From NCBI GenBank assembly GCA_934466515.1, contig CAKSLH010000003.1:124001-188000 (forward strand): a DNA stretch of 64,000 nt, in the 5' to 3' direction. How positions within the stretch are numbered: position 1 is the stretch's first letter; each line of letters opens with the position of its first letter. Shown here piece by piece: positions 49,746-58,587 of this stretch. This stretch comes from an uncultured Eubacteriales bacterium. Its GTDB lineage: Bacteria > Bacillota > Clostridia > Oscillospirales > Acutalibacteraceae. A model generated the notes under the pieces. The model was not told the DNA's origin. It did no database searches and saw nothing but the letters and a program-made list of their open reading frames with translations. The position numbers and the translations under genes are program-made.

Positions 49746-51035
49746 ATGGATAATAACGATCTTAACCGCACAACCTTCGGCGGTACGGATAATACACCGG
49801 ATTTTGTCTGCGACGATACGGGTTATACCCCTTTTTCGGATTCAAGTAACGATACAGGTAATAACAGCTATCGGGTAAACTATGATTTAACGCCTAAAAA
49901 GAAAAAATCAGATAAGGGCGGTAAAAAAATCGCATTGGCAGTCTGTACCGTTGTTCTTTCGGCTCTTGTCGGAGCGGGCGGCTGCTTTGCGGCTCTTTAT
50001 CTTACGGGCAATATCGGAAAGCAGACCGAAACTGCAAAGCAGTCTGCGCAAAGCAGTATTTCGAATGTAAATATAAATGTTGACGAAACTGCTCAGACCG
50101 TTGCGCAGGCTGTTGCCCAAAAGGTAGGAAACAGCGTTGTCGGAATAAGAACAACCACCTCTGTCAGCAGCTTTTTCGGAGGAAAAAGCGAATCGACGGG
50201 CGAGGGCTCGGGCGTTGTTTATTCGTCTGACGGATATATTATAACCAATTATCATGTTATTCAGAGCGCCGTTGAGTCAAACGGAAAAATAGATGTTTAT
50301 ATCGGAAGCATTGAGTCTAAGCCTTATAACGCAACGGTTGTAGGTTACAATATTTCAGATGACCTTGCCGTAATAAAAATTGACGCAACAGGTCTTACAC
50401 CGGTTGAAATCGGCGATTCCTCTTCACTTCAGGTCGGACAGACGGTCATCACTGTAGGAAACCCGGGCGGACTTGAATTCATGGGAAGCGTAACCTCGGG
50501 TATCATCAGCGGACTTAACCGTAAGGTTTCAAGCACCTCAACCGTCTCTTTAATTCAGACCGACGCAGCGATAAACCCCGGAAATTCGGGCGGCGCGCTC
50601 CTTAATGTTAAGGGTCAGCTTGTCGGAATAAACTCTTCTAAAATCGTTTCCGAGGAATATGAGGGAATGGGCTTTGCAATACCCGTAAACGAGGCTGTTG
50701 AAAAATGCGATAAGATTATTTCAAAGGAAAATTCCGCTCAGTCTTATATCGGCGTTGCCATAAGCACTAAATATACCTCGTCGGTTCTTTCTTATTACGG
50801 ATATCCCTCGGGAGCCGTTGTCGCAAATGTCGATGAGGACAGCCCTGCCGATAAAGCTGGAATCAAGCGCGGAGATATCATAACCGAGTTTGACGGAAAT
50901 AAAATAACCGAATATACTCAGCTTACCGATATTTTAAAAGAAACCGACCCCGGTAAAAAGGTTAAGGTAAAATATTACCGCTCCGGTAAGACCCAGACCG
51001 CAACCCTTACCGTCGGCTCGGACGGAAATAAATAA
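49746..51035 (+). CDS. HtrA/DegP-like membrane-anchored serine protease
   Basis: 429 residues. A cytoplasmic Asp/Asn/Thr-rich N-terminus (~1-50), a membrane helix (~61-87), a trypsin-like domain with the triad His170 (TNYHVI), Asp206 (SDDLAVIK) and Ser281 (NPGNSGGALL), and one C-terminal PDZ domain (SPADKAGIKRGDIITEFDGN). Quality-control protease on the outer face of the membrane. It has its own promoter and terminator. Confidence 0.95.
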   Translation: MDNNDLNRTTFGGTDNTPDFVCDDTGYTPFSDSSNDTGNNSYRVNYDLTPKKKKSDKGGKKIALAVCTVVLSALVGAGGCFAALYLTGNIGKQTETAKQSAQSSISNVNINVDETAQTVAQAVAQKVGNSVVGIRTTTSVSSFFGGKSESTGEGSGVVYSSDGYIITNYHVIQSAVESNGKIDVYIGSIESKPYNATVVGYNISDDLAVIKIDATGLTPVEIGDSSSLQVGQTVITVGNPGGLEFMGSVTSGIISGLNRKVSSTSTVSLIQTDAAINPGNSGGALLNVKGQLVGINSSKIVSEEYEGMGFAIPVNEAVEKCDKIISKENSAQSYIGVAISTKYTSSVLSYYGYPSGAVVANVDEDSPADKAGIKRGDIITEFDGNKITEYTQLTDILKETDPGKKVKVKYYRSGKTQTATLTVGSDGNK

Positions 51036-51050
51036 TAAATCAAAAAAATA

Positions 51051-51085
51051 CAGACAAATGCATCGCATTTGTCTGATTTTTTGTA
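51051..51085 (+). terminator. Terminator after the HtrA gene
   Basis: Perfect 11-bp stem CAGACAAATGC (51051-51061) / GCATTTGTCTG (51065-51075) with a following T run. Confidence 0.87.
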
Positions 51086-51148
51086 TTTTTTTGCTGTTTG
51101 TCTGTTTACCGAGGCTTGTTTTAAGGTTAAAATTTATCTGTAAATTTC

Positions 51149-51177
51149 TTGAAAAAACAGGCAAAATATAGTATAAT
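51149..51177 (+). promoter_or_regulatory. Promoter of the ATP synthase operon
   Basis: TTGAAA 51149-51154, 17-nt spacer, TATAAT 51172-51177, 31 nt before atpI. Confidence 0.82.
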
Positions 51178-51208
51178 ACGATTACTACCGAACAAGGAAT
51201 GATTATAT

Positions 51209-51628
51209 ATGCCAAAGATAGATAAAACCGTGAAAAAAGAATCCTTGTATATTTTGATTTTTTCTCTTATACTAAGTGTTCTTATGCAGGGTATTTGCCT
51301 AATAGTCTGCGCTTTAAGCTCCCTTGATTATTCCTATACTTATATTACTGGAAATCTTGTAGGCGCCGCGGTAGCAGTCCTTAATTTTTTCCTTATGGGA
51401 CTGACGGTTCAGAAGGCTGTTAATACCGATGAAAAAACAGCGAAAACAAGGCTTAAGTTTTCTCAGTCTCTAAGAAGTGCCGGAATGTTCCTTGTTATCG
51501 CGCTTTGCGTGCTTTTTAAGGATTATTTCAATATTGTCACACTGCTTGTTCCGCTTTTCTTTCCCAGAATAGCAATAACCTTCAGACCGCTTTTTGATAA
51601 AGGAGATGACAGCGTTGCCGAAAAATAA
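51209..51628 (+). CDS. atpI: ATP synthase subunit I-like protein
   Basis: 139 residues with four predicted membrane helices and a short cytoplasmic loop. Length, topology and first place in the atp operon identify it as AtpI (UncI-like), which helps c-ring assembly. Sequence identity in this family is low. It overlaps atpB by 14 nt. Confidence 0.8.
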   Translation: MPKIDKTVKKESLYILIFSLILSVLMQGICLIVCALSSLDYSYTYITGNLVGAAVAVLNFFLMGLTVQKAVNTDEKTAKTRLKFSQSLRSAGMFLVIALCVLFKDYFNIVTLLVPLFFPRIAITFRPLFDKGDDSVAEK

Positions 51629-52499
51629 AAGCCGCGGTTTTAAAACGGTTGATGTGCTTTATCTTCTGATAACCGTCCTTCCGCTTGTCGCAGGAATGGT
51701 TATAAAGGTTTTAACCACTCCTAAAATCGACGGAATTCAGATTGCGGGCGCGCAAAAGTATTTTTGTATTAAGATGCCCCTGCAGGATATGTGGATAACC
51801 GCGTCTCAGATAAATTCATGGCTTGTAATGATTTCGATTTTCGGTCTCTGCCTTTATGTAACCCACGGAATTTCCGCAAAGGGCGGACTTAAAAGACAGT
51901 TAGTTGCCGAATGGATAGTCGAAAAAACAAAGGGTCTTGTAAATGAAAATATGGGCGATTATTTCGCGGGCTTTGCCCCCTTTATTGCCTCAATTATGGC
52001 GCTTTCGGCGTTTTCAAGCCTGATGTCATTACTCGGACTTTATCCGCCGACCTCTGATATGAATATCGTCGCAGGCTGGGCGATTCTTGTGTTTATCCTG
52101 ATAACGCACTATAAGCTTAAATGCGGGCTTTGGTATTATATCAAGGGCTTTTTCGACCCGATTCCGTTCTTTGCGCCGTTTAATGTTATTGGCGAGCTGG
52201 CAAACCCCGTTTCAATGACCTTCCGTCATTACGGAAATGTTCTTTCGGGATCTGTCATTTCGGCGCTTGTCGCCGCAGGTCTTTCGGGGCTTTCAAATCT
52301 GATTTTCGGTTGGCTTACCGAATTTCCGATTTTACAGATAGGTATTCCCGCTGTCCTATCGGTTTATTTTGATGTGTTCAGCGGATGTTTGCAGGCATTC
52401 ATTTTCGCAATGCTCACAATGCTTTATATCTCCGGCGGTTTCCCTGCCGATGAGTATAAATTAAGAAAAGAAAACAAACGGAGGAAAATTAAATGTTAG
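51615..52499 (+). CDS. atpB: ATP synthase F0 subunit a
   Basis: 294 residues from TTG 51615; AAGGAG at 51600-51605 is 9 nt upstream and excludes the ATG at 51606. Six or so membrane helices. The essential stator arginine is Arg204 in SMTFRHYGNVLSG. It forms the ion half-channels against the c ring. Its last 7 nt overlap atpE. Confidence 0.94.
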   Translation: MPKNKSRGFKTVDVLYLLITVLPLVAGMVIKVLTTPKIDGIQIAGAQKYFCIKMPLQDMWITASQINSWLVMISIFGLCLYVTHGISAKGGLKRQLVAEWIVEKTKGLVNENMGDYFAGFAPFIASIMALSAFSSLMSLLGLYPPTSDMNIVAGWAILVFILITHYKLKCGLWYYIKGFFDPIPFFAPFNVIGELANPVSMTFRHYGNVLSGSVISALVAAGLSGLSNLIFGWLTEFPILQIGIPAVLSVYFDVFSGCLQAFIFAMLTMLYISGGFPADEYKLRKENKRRKIKC

Positions 52500-52774
52500 A
52501 ACTCGCAATAGGAATTATTTTAGGCGGATGCGCCCTCGGCGCAGGCTGTGCAATGATCGCAGGTATAGGCCCCGGTATCGGTGAAGGTAACGCGGTAGCA
52601 AAGGCGTGCGAAGCAATAGGCCGTCAGCCCGAATGCAAGGGCCCTGTTACAACCACTATGATCATGGGCTGCGCAATTGCCGAAACAACAGGTCTTTATG
52701 CCCTCGTTATAGCAATTCTTCTTATATTTGTCGCTCCGGGCAGATTTGTTAATATCCTTAAAAACAATATCTGA
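52493..52774 (+). CDS. atpE: ATP synthase F0 subunit c, two-carboxylate type
   Basis: 93 residues, two membrane helices with the cytoplasmic loop GRQPE. The ion-binding Glu64 lies in CAIAETTGLYALV, and a second carboxylate, Glu31, lies in GIGPGIGEGNA at the site where Na+ rotors usually have Gln. This pair (E31/E64, plus Thr65 and Tyr69) matches the two-carboxylate Na+-coupling motif described for Fusobacterium nucleatum. Na+ coupling is therefore likely. Confidence 0.93.
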   Translation: MLELAIGIILGGCALGAGCAMIAGIGPGIGEGNAVAKACEAIGRQPECKGPVTTTMIMGCAIAETTGLYALVIAILLIFVAPGRFVNILKNNI

Positions 52775-52791
52775 TAGGAGAGATTGCAAAA

Positions 52792-53301
52792 ATGTCGGAT
52801 TTTCTCGATGTTATATCCGTAAATATCTGGTCCATAGTAATTTCGCTTTGCAACCTTATTATTCTGTTTTTGATTATCAGGCACTTTCTTTTTAAACCTG
52901 TAAATAAAGTGCTTGACGAGCGGCAGTCCGCTATTGATACCGATTATTCAAATGCTAAGACCGCTCTTGATAACGCCAAGAAAACAGAGGACGAGTGGAA
53001 CGCGAAAATTGCCGAGGCAGATAAATGTGCGGACGGTATTATTAAGGAAGCGACCGAGGCCGCTGACCGCAGAGGCGATGAAATCGTTGCCGAGGCTAAA
53101 AAGCATGCTGATTCCATTGTTGACCGCGCAAGAAACGAAATGGAGCTTGAAAAGCGTAAATCCGAAGAAGCTATAAAAAAGCAGATAGCGGATGTTTCGG
53201 TTGCGGTTGCAGGAAAGCTGCTTAACCGTGAGATAAGTGAAGAGGATCATCATAAAATAATAGATTCCTTCATTGACGAAATCGGTGAAGAAAATGAATG
53301 A
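52792..53301 (+). CDS. atpF: ATP synthase F0 subunit b
   Basis: 169 residues: one N-terminal membrane helix (SIVISLCNLIILFLIIRHFL) then a long charged helix (~35-150) forming the peripheral stalk with KPVNKVLDERQSAIDTDYSN. Overlaps atpH by 8 nt. Confidence 0.95.
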   Translation: MSDFLDVISVNIWSIVISLCNLIILFLIIRHFLFKPVNKVLDERQSAIDTDYSNAKTALDNAKKTEDEWNAKIAEADKCADGIIKEATEAADRRGDEIVAEAKKHADSIVDRARNEMELEKRKSEEAIKKQIADVSVAVAGKLLNREISEEDHHKIIDSFIDEIGEENE

Positions 53302-53824
53302 TGTCTATACAGAGTATGCCGAGGCGCTTTTTGAGGTAGGGCAGAGCAGTGAAGAAAGGAAAGATTATCTTTCCGATTTGGAGCTTGTCTCTAAAGCTTT
53401 TTCGGATAATCCCGAATATAAGGAGCTTTTAAGCTCTCCTGCCATATTAAAAGAGGAAAAGCTTTCTTTAATAGAAAAAGCTTTTAAGCCCTATGTTTCT
53501 AAAAATACTCTTAATTTTTTAAAGCTGCTTTGCGAAAGAAAGCATATTTCTAAAATTGAGGAATGCGTTTCGGCTTACAAAAAAATCTATAATGAATCAT
53601 TTAAAATTGCCGCCGCAAAGGTTGTAAGCGCCGTCGCTCTTACAGAGGAAGAAAAAAGCGCGGTAACGGAAAAAACAGAAAAACTAATAAATAAAAAAGT
53701 CAAGCTTGAATGCAGTGTCGACCCGTCGCTTATCGGAGGAATAGTTATCCGTGTTGACGGAAAGGTTTTCGACGGCAGTATCAGTTCAAAGCTTCGCGAT
53801 ATAAAGGAAGTGATTGACAGATGA
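53294..53824 (+). CDS. atpH: ATP synthase F1 subunit delta
   Basis: 176 residues from ATG 53294, GGTGAAGA upstream; an in-frame TTG at 53273 would extend into atpF. OSCP/delta fold: YTEYAEALFEVGQSSEER at the start, SLIGGIVIRVDGKVFDGSIS at the end. Links F1 to the stalk. Overlaps atpA by 4 nt. Confidence 0.94.
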   Translation: MNDVYTEYAEALFEVGQSSEERKDYLSDLELVSKAFSDNPEYKELLSSPAILKEEKLSLIEKAFKPYVSKNTLNFLKLLCERKHISKIEECVSAYKKIYNESFKIAAAKVVSAVALTEEEKSAVTEKTEKLINKKVKLECSVDPSLIGGIVIRVDGKVFDGSISSKLRDIKEVIDR

Positions 53825-55314
53825 AAACAAAAGCAGAAGAAATAAGCAGTATCATAAAGGAACAAATCAAAAATTATGATGACCGTATAGAAATGCGCGA
53901 AACCGGTAAGGTAATGACCGTCGGTGACGGAATTGCCCGTGTTTATGGCTTGCGTAACTGCATGGCAAATGAGCTTCTTGAATTTGCCGACGGTAGCTTC
54001 GGTGTTGCTCAGAACCTTGAAAGCGAGGCTGTTTCGGTTGCGATTTTATCTGATAATGACAGTATTTCCGAGGGCTCGGAGGTAAAGAGAACAGGAAAGG
54101 TTCTTTCCGTTCCCGTAGGCGAGCAGTTCTTAGGCAGAATTGTTAATGCGCTCGGCGCTCCTATTGACGGAAAGGGCCCGATAGAGTCGGCGGAATTCAG
54201 ACCCGTTGAATCCGAAGCCCCGGGAATTATAGAGCGTAAAAGCGTAAGCGTTCCTCTCCAGACAGGAATTAAGGCTATAGACAGTATGATTCCTATAGGC
54301 CGCGGTCAAAGAGAGCTAATTATCGGCGACAGACAGACGGGTAAAACCGAAATAATCACCGATACGATTATAAACCAGAAGGACAGCGGAGTTATCTGTA
54401 TTTATGTTTCGATAGGTCAGAAATCAACCTCTGTTGTTCAGCTTGTAAACGATTTAAAGCGCGAGGGCGCTATGGATTATACTATTGTTGTCTCCGCTTT
54501 CGCGTCTGAAAGCGCACCGCTTCAGTATATCGCTCCGTATGCAGGCTGCGCAATGGCGGAATATTTCCGCGCGCAGGGAAAGGACGTCCTTATTATTTAC
54601 GATGACCTTTCTAAGCATGCCGTGGCTTACCGCGCACTTTCTCTTCTTATAAGAAGACCGCCCGGCCGTGAGGCATACCCCGGAGATGTATTTTATCTGC
54701 ATTCCCGTCTGCTTGAAAGAGCGGCATGCGTCGCCGATGAATACGGCGGCGGTTCGATAACCGCTCTTCCGATAATTGAAACTCAGGCAGGAGACGTTTC
54801 GGCTTACATCCCTACCAATGTTATTTCAATTACCGACGGTCAGATATTCCTCGAATCCGAGCTTTTCCACAGCGGTATTATGCCTGCAATAAACCCCGGA
54901 ATTTCAGTAAGCCGTGTCGGCGGCTCCGCTCAGCTTAAAGGAATGAAAAAGGTTTCGGGCGAGCTTAAGCTTCTTTATTCTCAGTATAGAGAGCTGCAGT
55001 CTTTCGCTCAGTTCGGCAGCGATCTTGACGCGGATACTAAAGCGCGTCTTGCCTTGGGTGAAAGAATAGTCGAGGTTTTAAAGCAGAATAAAAATTCACC
55101 GGTTGAGGTAGGCTGTCAGGTCGCTATAGTTTATGCCGTTATCAACGGATATCTTAATAATGTCGAAGTCAAAGATGTCAAGAAGTATGAGTCGGACCTC
55201 TATGCTCTTCTTAAAAATAAATACGGCGATTTCCTTAAGCGTATAAAAGAGAACTATTTTGAAGAAGAGGATGTCGAAATCCTCAAAAAGGCTCTCTCGG
55301 AAATGCAGAGGTGA
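53821..55314 (+). CDS. atpA: ATP synthase F1 subunit alpha
   Basis: 497 residues, regulatory nucleotide subunit. Walker A GDRQTGKT, signature PAINPGISVSRVGGSAQ and the arginine-finger region (SVSRVGG) intact. Preceded by atpH with an ATGA overlap. Confidence 0.98.
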   Translation: MKTKAEEISSIIKEQIKNYDDRIEMRETGKVMTVGDGIARVYGLRNCMANELLEFADGSFGVAQNLESEAVSVAILSDNDSISEGSEVKRTGKVLSVPVGEQFLGRIVNALGAPIDGKGPIESAEFRPVESEAPGIIERKSVSVPLQTGIKAIDSMIPIGRGQRELIIGDRQTGKTEIITDTIINQKDSGVICIYVSIGQKSTSVVQLVNDLKREGAMDYTIVVSAFASESAPLQYIAPYAGCAMAEYFRAQGKDVLIIYDDLSKHAVAYRALSLLIRRPPGREAYPGDVFYLHSRLLERAACVADEYGGGSITALPIIETQAGDVSAYIPTNVISITDGQIFLESELFHSGIMPAINPGISVSRVGGSAQLKGMKKVSGELKLLYSQYRELQSFAQFGSDLDADTKARLALGERIVEVLKQNKNSPVEVGCQVAIVYAVINGYLNNVEVKDVKKYESDLYALLKNKYGDFLKRIKENYFEEEDVEILKKALSEMQR

Positions 55315-55320
55315 GTACTC

Positions 55321-56124
55321 TTGGGTGCTGATATTAAGAAACTTCGAATCAGAATCAAAAGCGTTAATTCAACTCTTCATCTGACTAAGGCAATGGGTCT
55401 CGTTGCTTCTTCAAAGCTTAAAAAATCAAATTCCGCAATGCTGAGATCAAGAGAATATTCCGATGCCGTTATGAGTACCGTTAAAATGCTTTGCAGAGTA
55501 AATGAATGTATGCAAAGCCCCTATATGCAGGATAACGGCGCGGATAAAACGAAAATTATCGTTATAGCGGGCGACCGCGGACTTGCAGGCGGTTATAATG
55601 CCAATGTTTTTAGACTCTCCAAGGAATTTGAAAATGCCGAGTTTATTCCTGTCGGGAAGCGTGCGTGCGACAGATTTTCAGGAGAACAGATTTTGTGCGA
55701 GGGCTTCGGATTTGCCGAAGCAAAGGAGCTTTCCGAAAGGCTTTGCAAAGAATTTGAAAACAAAGAGTTCTCTAAGCTTCTTATAATCTATACAAAATAT
55801 AATTCCGTTCTTTCTCAGGAAGCATCCGTTAAGACTCTGCTTCCGCTTGAAAAGGATGAGTCTGCTCCTGCCTCGGGCGCAGTTTTTGAGCCTGATGAGC
55901 TTACCGTTTTAAACAGTATAGTTTCGGAATATCTCGCGGGAATAATTTATTCTTTAGTTTGTGAAAGTTATGCGTGCGAGATAGCCGCAAGAAGAAACGC
56001 AATGGATTCGGCAGGCAAAAACGCTCAGCAGATGATAGACGATTTAAGGCTTAAATATAACCGCGCCCGTCAGGGAGCTATTACTCAGGAAATTACTGAA
56101 ATAGTAGCAGGCTCGGGCGAATAA
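55321..56124 (+). CDS. atpG: ATP synthase F1 subunit gamma
   Basis: 267 residues, start codon TTG 55321. Rotor shaft: N-terminal helix DIKKLRIRIKSVNSTLHLTK AMG and C-terminal helix AMDSAGKNAQQMIDDLRLKY with GAITQEITEIVAGSG. Somewhat shorter than the usual ~285 residues, the difference being in the central Rossmann-like part. Confidence 0.95.
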   Translation: MGADIKKLRIRIKSVNSTLHLTKAMGLVASSKLKKSNSAMLRSREYSDAVMSTVKMLCRVNECMQSPYMQDNGADKTKIIVIAGDRGLAGGYNANVFRLSKEFENAEFIPVGKRACDRFSGEQILCEGFGFAEAKELSERLCKEFENKEFSKLLIIYTKYNSVLSQEASVKTLLPLEKDESAPASGAVFEPDELTVLNSIVSEYLAGIIYSLVCESYACEIAARRNAMDSAGKNAQQMIDDLRLKYNRARQGAITQEITEIVAGSGE

Positions 56125-56140
56125 AAAGGAGGAAAAACCT

Positions 56141-57535
56141 TTGTCTGAAAAAAATAAAGGCTATGTTGAACAGGTAATGGGTCCTGTTGTCGATGTAAAA
56201 TTCGAACAGAATTCCCTGCCTGCAATAAATAATGCTCTTACAGTGCCTGTAGGCGGCAGAACGCTTACCGTTGAGGTTGCCCAGCATGTTGGCGATAATA
56301 CCGTTCGCTGTATCGCAATGGCTTCTACGGACGGCTTAAAAAGAGGCACCGAGGTCACCGATACGGGTAAGGCAATAAGCGTCCCCGTAGGCAGAGAGAC
56401 TTTAGGCAGAATTTTCAATGTTCTCGGCGAAACCGTTGATAACGGCGAGCCGGTTAAAACAGCCGAGCGCTGGGATATTCACAGAAATCCGCCTGAGTAT
56501 GATGAGCTTGCCGCTTCAACCGAAATTCTTGAAACAGGAATTAAGGTTATAGATCTTATCTGCCCCTATTCAAAGGGCGGAAAAATCGGTCTGTTCGGCG
56601 GCGCGGGCGTCGGAAAAACAGTTCTTATAATGGAGCTTATCAATAATATCGCTAAGGAACACGGCGGTCTGTCCGTGTTTACAGGCGTCGGCGAGCGTAC
56701 AAGAGAGGGTAATGACCTTTATAATGAAATGAAGCAGTCGGGAGTTCTTTCAAATACCGCCCTTGTGTACGGTCAGATGAACGAACCCCCGGGAGCCAGA
56801 ATGCGCGTCGGACTTTCGGGACTTACAATGGCTGAATATTTCCGCGATACCGAGGGACAGGATGTTCTTCTGTTTATAGATAATATTTTCAGATTTACTC
56901 AGGCAGGAAGCGAGGTTTCCGCACTTCTCGGAAGAATGCCGTCCGCCGTAGGCTATCAGCCGACGCTGGCTAATGAAATGGGCGCTCTGCAGGAAAGAAT
57001 TACTTCCACTAAAAAAGGCTCAATAACTTCCGTTCAGGCGGTATATGTTCCCGCGGATGACCTTACCGACCCTGCCCCTGCCACAACCTTTGCCCATTTG
57101 GACGCTACAACCGTTCTTTCCCGTGATATTGCGTCTCAGGGTATTTATCCTGCCGTTGATCCGCTAGAGTCTACAAGCCGAATTCTTTCTCCCGAAATCT
57201 TAGGCGAGGAGCATTATGCGGTCGCAAGAGAGGTTCAGAGAATTTTGCAGCGCTATAATGAGCTTATGGATATTATCGCAATCATGGGCATGGATGAGCT
57301 TTCCGATGAGGATAAATTAACCGTTTCAAGGGCAAGAAAAATTCAGAGATTTTTGTCTCAGCCCTTCCATGTTTCCGAGAAATTCACGGGAATTGAGGGT
57401 ACCTATGTTCCCTTAAGCGAAACTATCCGCGGATTTAAGGAAATAATCGAGGGTAAGCATGATGACCTGCCTGAATCGGCATTCCTCTTTGTCGGAACTA
57501 TAGACGAGGCTGTCGCAAAGGCAAAGAAGGGATAA
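56141..57535 (+). CDS. atpD: ATP synthase F1 subunit beta
   Basis: 464 residues, start codon TTG 56141 after AAAGGAGG. Catalytic subunit with P-loop GGAGVGKT, the GERTREGNDLY segment and DELSDEDKLTV near the C-terminus (DELSEED motif contacting gamma). Confidence 0.98.
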   Translation: MSEKNKGYVEQVMGPVVDVKFEQNSLPAINNALTVPVGGRTLTVEVAQHVGDNTVRCIAMASTDGLKRGTEVTDTGKAISVPVGRETLGRIFNVLGETVDNGEPVKTAERWDIHRNPPEYDELAASTEILETGIKVIDLICPYSKGGKIGLFGGAGVGKTVLIMELINNIAKEHGGLSVFTGVGERTREGNDLYNEMKQSGVLSNTALVYGQMNEPPGARMRVGLSGLTMAEYFRDTEGQDVLLFIDNIFRFTQAGSEVSALLGRMPSAVGYQPTLANEMGALQERITSTKKGSITSVQAVYVPADDLTDPAPATTFAHLDATTVLSRDIASQGIYPAVDPLESTSRILSPEILGEEHYAVAREVQRILQRYNELMDIIAIMGMDELSDEDKLTVSRARKIQRFLSQPFHVSEKFTGIEGTYVPLSETIRGFKEIIEGKHDDLPESAFLFVGTIDEAVAKAKKG

Positions 57536-57538
57536 GCT

Positions 57539-57802
57539 ATGAATACCTTTAAGCTTACTGTTTCAACGCCCGACGGCAATGCTTTTTGCGGCGATGCGGC
57601 GGACTTGTCGCTTCGCGGAACCGAAGGCGACCTTGCGGTTATGGCAGGCCATATTCCTTTTGCTACCGCCGTTAAAGAAGGCGAATGCAGTATTACCCTT
57701 GAAGACGGAACCGTGAAAAAGGCGCGCGTAGGCACAGGAATTCTTACTGTTTCAAAGGATGAAACAGTTCTCCTTACCGGAAGCTTTGAATTTGAAGAAT
57801 AA
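57539..57802 (+). CDS. atpC: ATP synthase F1 subunit epsilon, short form
   Basis: 87 residues. Only the N-terminal beta-sandwich domain is present (FKLTVSTPDGNAFCGDAADL, GDLAVMAGHIPFATAV, VLLTGSFEFEE). The C-terminal two-helix domain that inhibits rotation in other bacteria (usual total ~133-138 residues) is absent. The stop falls at the domain boundary, and a multi-hairpin repeat begins 23 nt later. Coupling function should be retained, since the N-domain suffices for binding gamma and the c ring. Confidence 0.9.
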   Translation: MNTFKLTVSTPDGNAFCGDAADLSLRGTEGDLAVMAGHIPFATAVKEGECSITLEDGTVKKARVGTGILTVSKDETVLLTGSFEFEE

Positions 57803-57825
57803 AAATAATAAATAAGAATAAAAAA

Positions 57826-58013
57826 GGCTCCCTTCTTTTTTCGGTGAAATCGAAAAACAGAGGGGAGCTGTCGCGCTTTATGCGCGACTGAGGGGTATTG
57901 TTCTAGATGCTTGATATTAGATTTTAGACATTAGACCGATGTGTGCCTGACGGCACGAAAAAAATTCATTTAAGTCTATCATCTACCTTCTAGTGTCTAA
58001 TATCTAGTATGAG
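57826..58013 (-). repeat. Multi-hairpin intergenic repeat, copy E (partial)
   Basis: Half-length copy in reverse orientation: GGCTCCC...GGGGAGC outer stem, CGCGC-TTTAT-GCGCG, heptamer run, GTGCC-TGAC-GGCAC (57943-57956) and an outer heptamer run to ~58013. The inner hairpin is TTTTTCG-GTGAAAT-CGAAAAA (57837-57857) where the other copies have ATTGAC/GTCAAT. It lies between convergent atpC and PAP2 genes and may terminate both. Confidence 0.8.
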
Positions 58014-58023
58014 GGTTAATTAT

Positions 58024-58587
58024 TTATCTATTAGCTGAATTCTTTTTGTCTGCTTTTATTCTTTTTATCTTTCTGTCGCATTTATTGACAATAAACACTG
58101 CGAGAAATCCGAATGCTGTTCCGAGCAGCGCTCCCGCAAGAACATCAGTTGGATAATGAACATAAAGATAAAGTCTTGAAAAGGCTATGAACACCGCAAG
58201 AATAAGCGCGGGAATTCCAAGCTTTTTATGCTTTATCATAAGAACACTTGCACATTCAAAGGAAGCAAGCGTGTGGCCCGATGGGAAAGAATAGTCCGAA
58301 AGCTTTTTAACAAGCAGATTAAATCCGGTGTTAATGTCATAAGGTCTTGTTCTTGCAATCAGGTTTTTAAGTAAACCGTTGCCGAAAATAAGCCCCAGCA
58401 AAAGAGCACAGCCCATGGTAAAGCCCGTTTTTCGGGTTTTAGGAATTATTATGAAAAGCACAGCTAACGCAATCCAGAAAATTCCGCCGTCACCGAACAT
58501 TGAAATTATCGGCATTAAAAAATCTAAAAATTTACAGGCTAATTTGTCCTGAATAAAATCAAGAATTTTAATTTCAAATTCATTCAT
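58024..58587 (-). CDS. PAP2 family membrane phosphatase
   Basis: 187 residues from ATG 58587 (MNEFEIKILDFIQDKLACKF); it overlaps the upstream gene by 8 nt. Several membrane helices and the three acid-phosphatase motifs: KNLIARTRP, YSFPSGHT and SRLYLYVHYPTD. Members dephosphorylate lipid pyrophosphates such as undecaprenyl-PP or phosphatidylglycerol phosphate. With the two genes upstream it suggests a lipid-carrier cycle for an envelope glycan. Confidence 0.9.
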   Translation of the reverse strand: MNEFEIKILDFIQDKLACKFLDFLMPIISMFGDGGIFWIALAVLFIIIPKTRKTGFTMGCALLLGLIFGNGLLKNLIARTRPYDINTGFNLLVKKLSDYSFPSGHTLASFECASVLMIKHKKLGIPALILAVFIAFSRLYLYVHYPTDVLAGALLGTAFGFLAVFIVNKCDRKIKRIKADKKNSANR

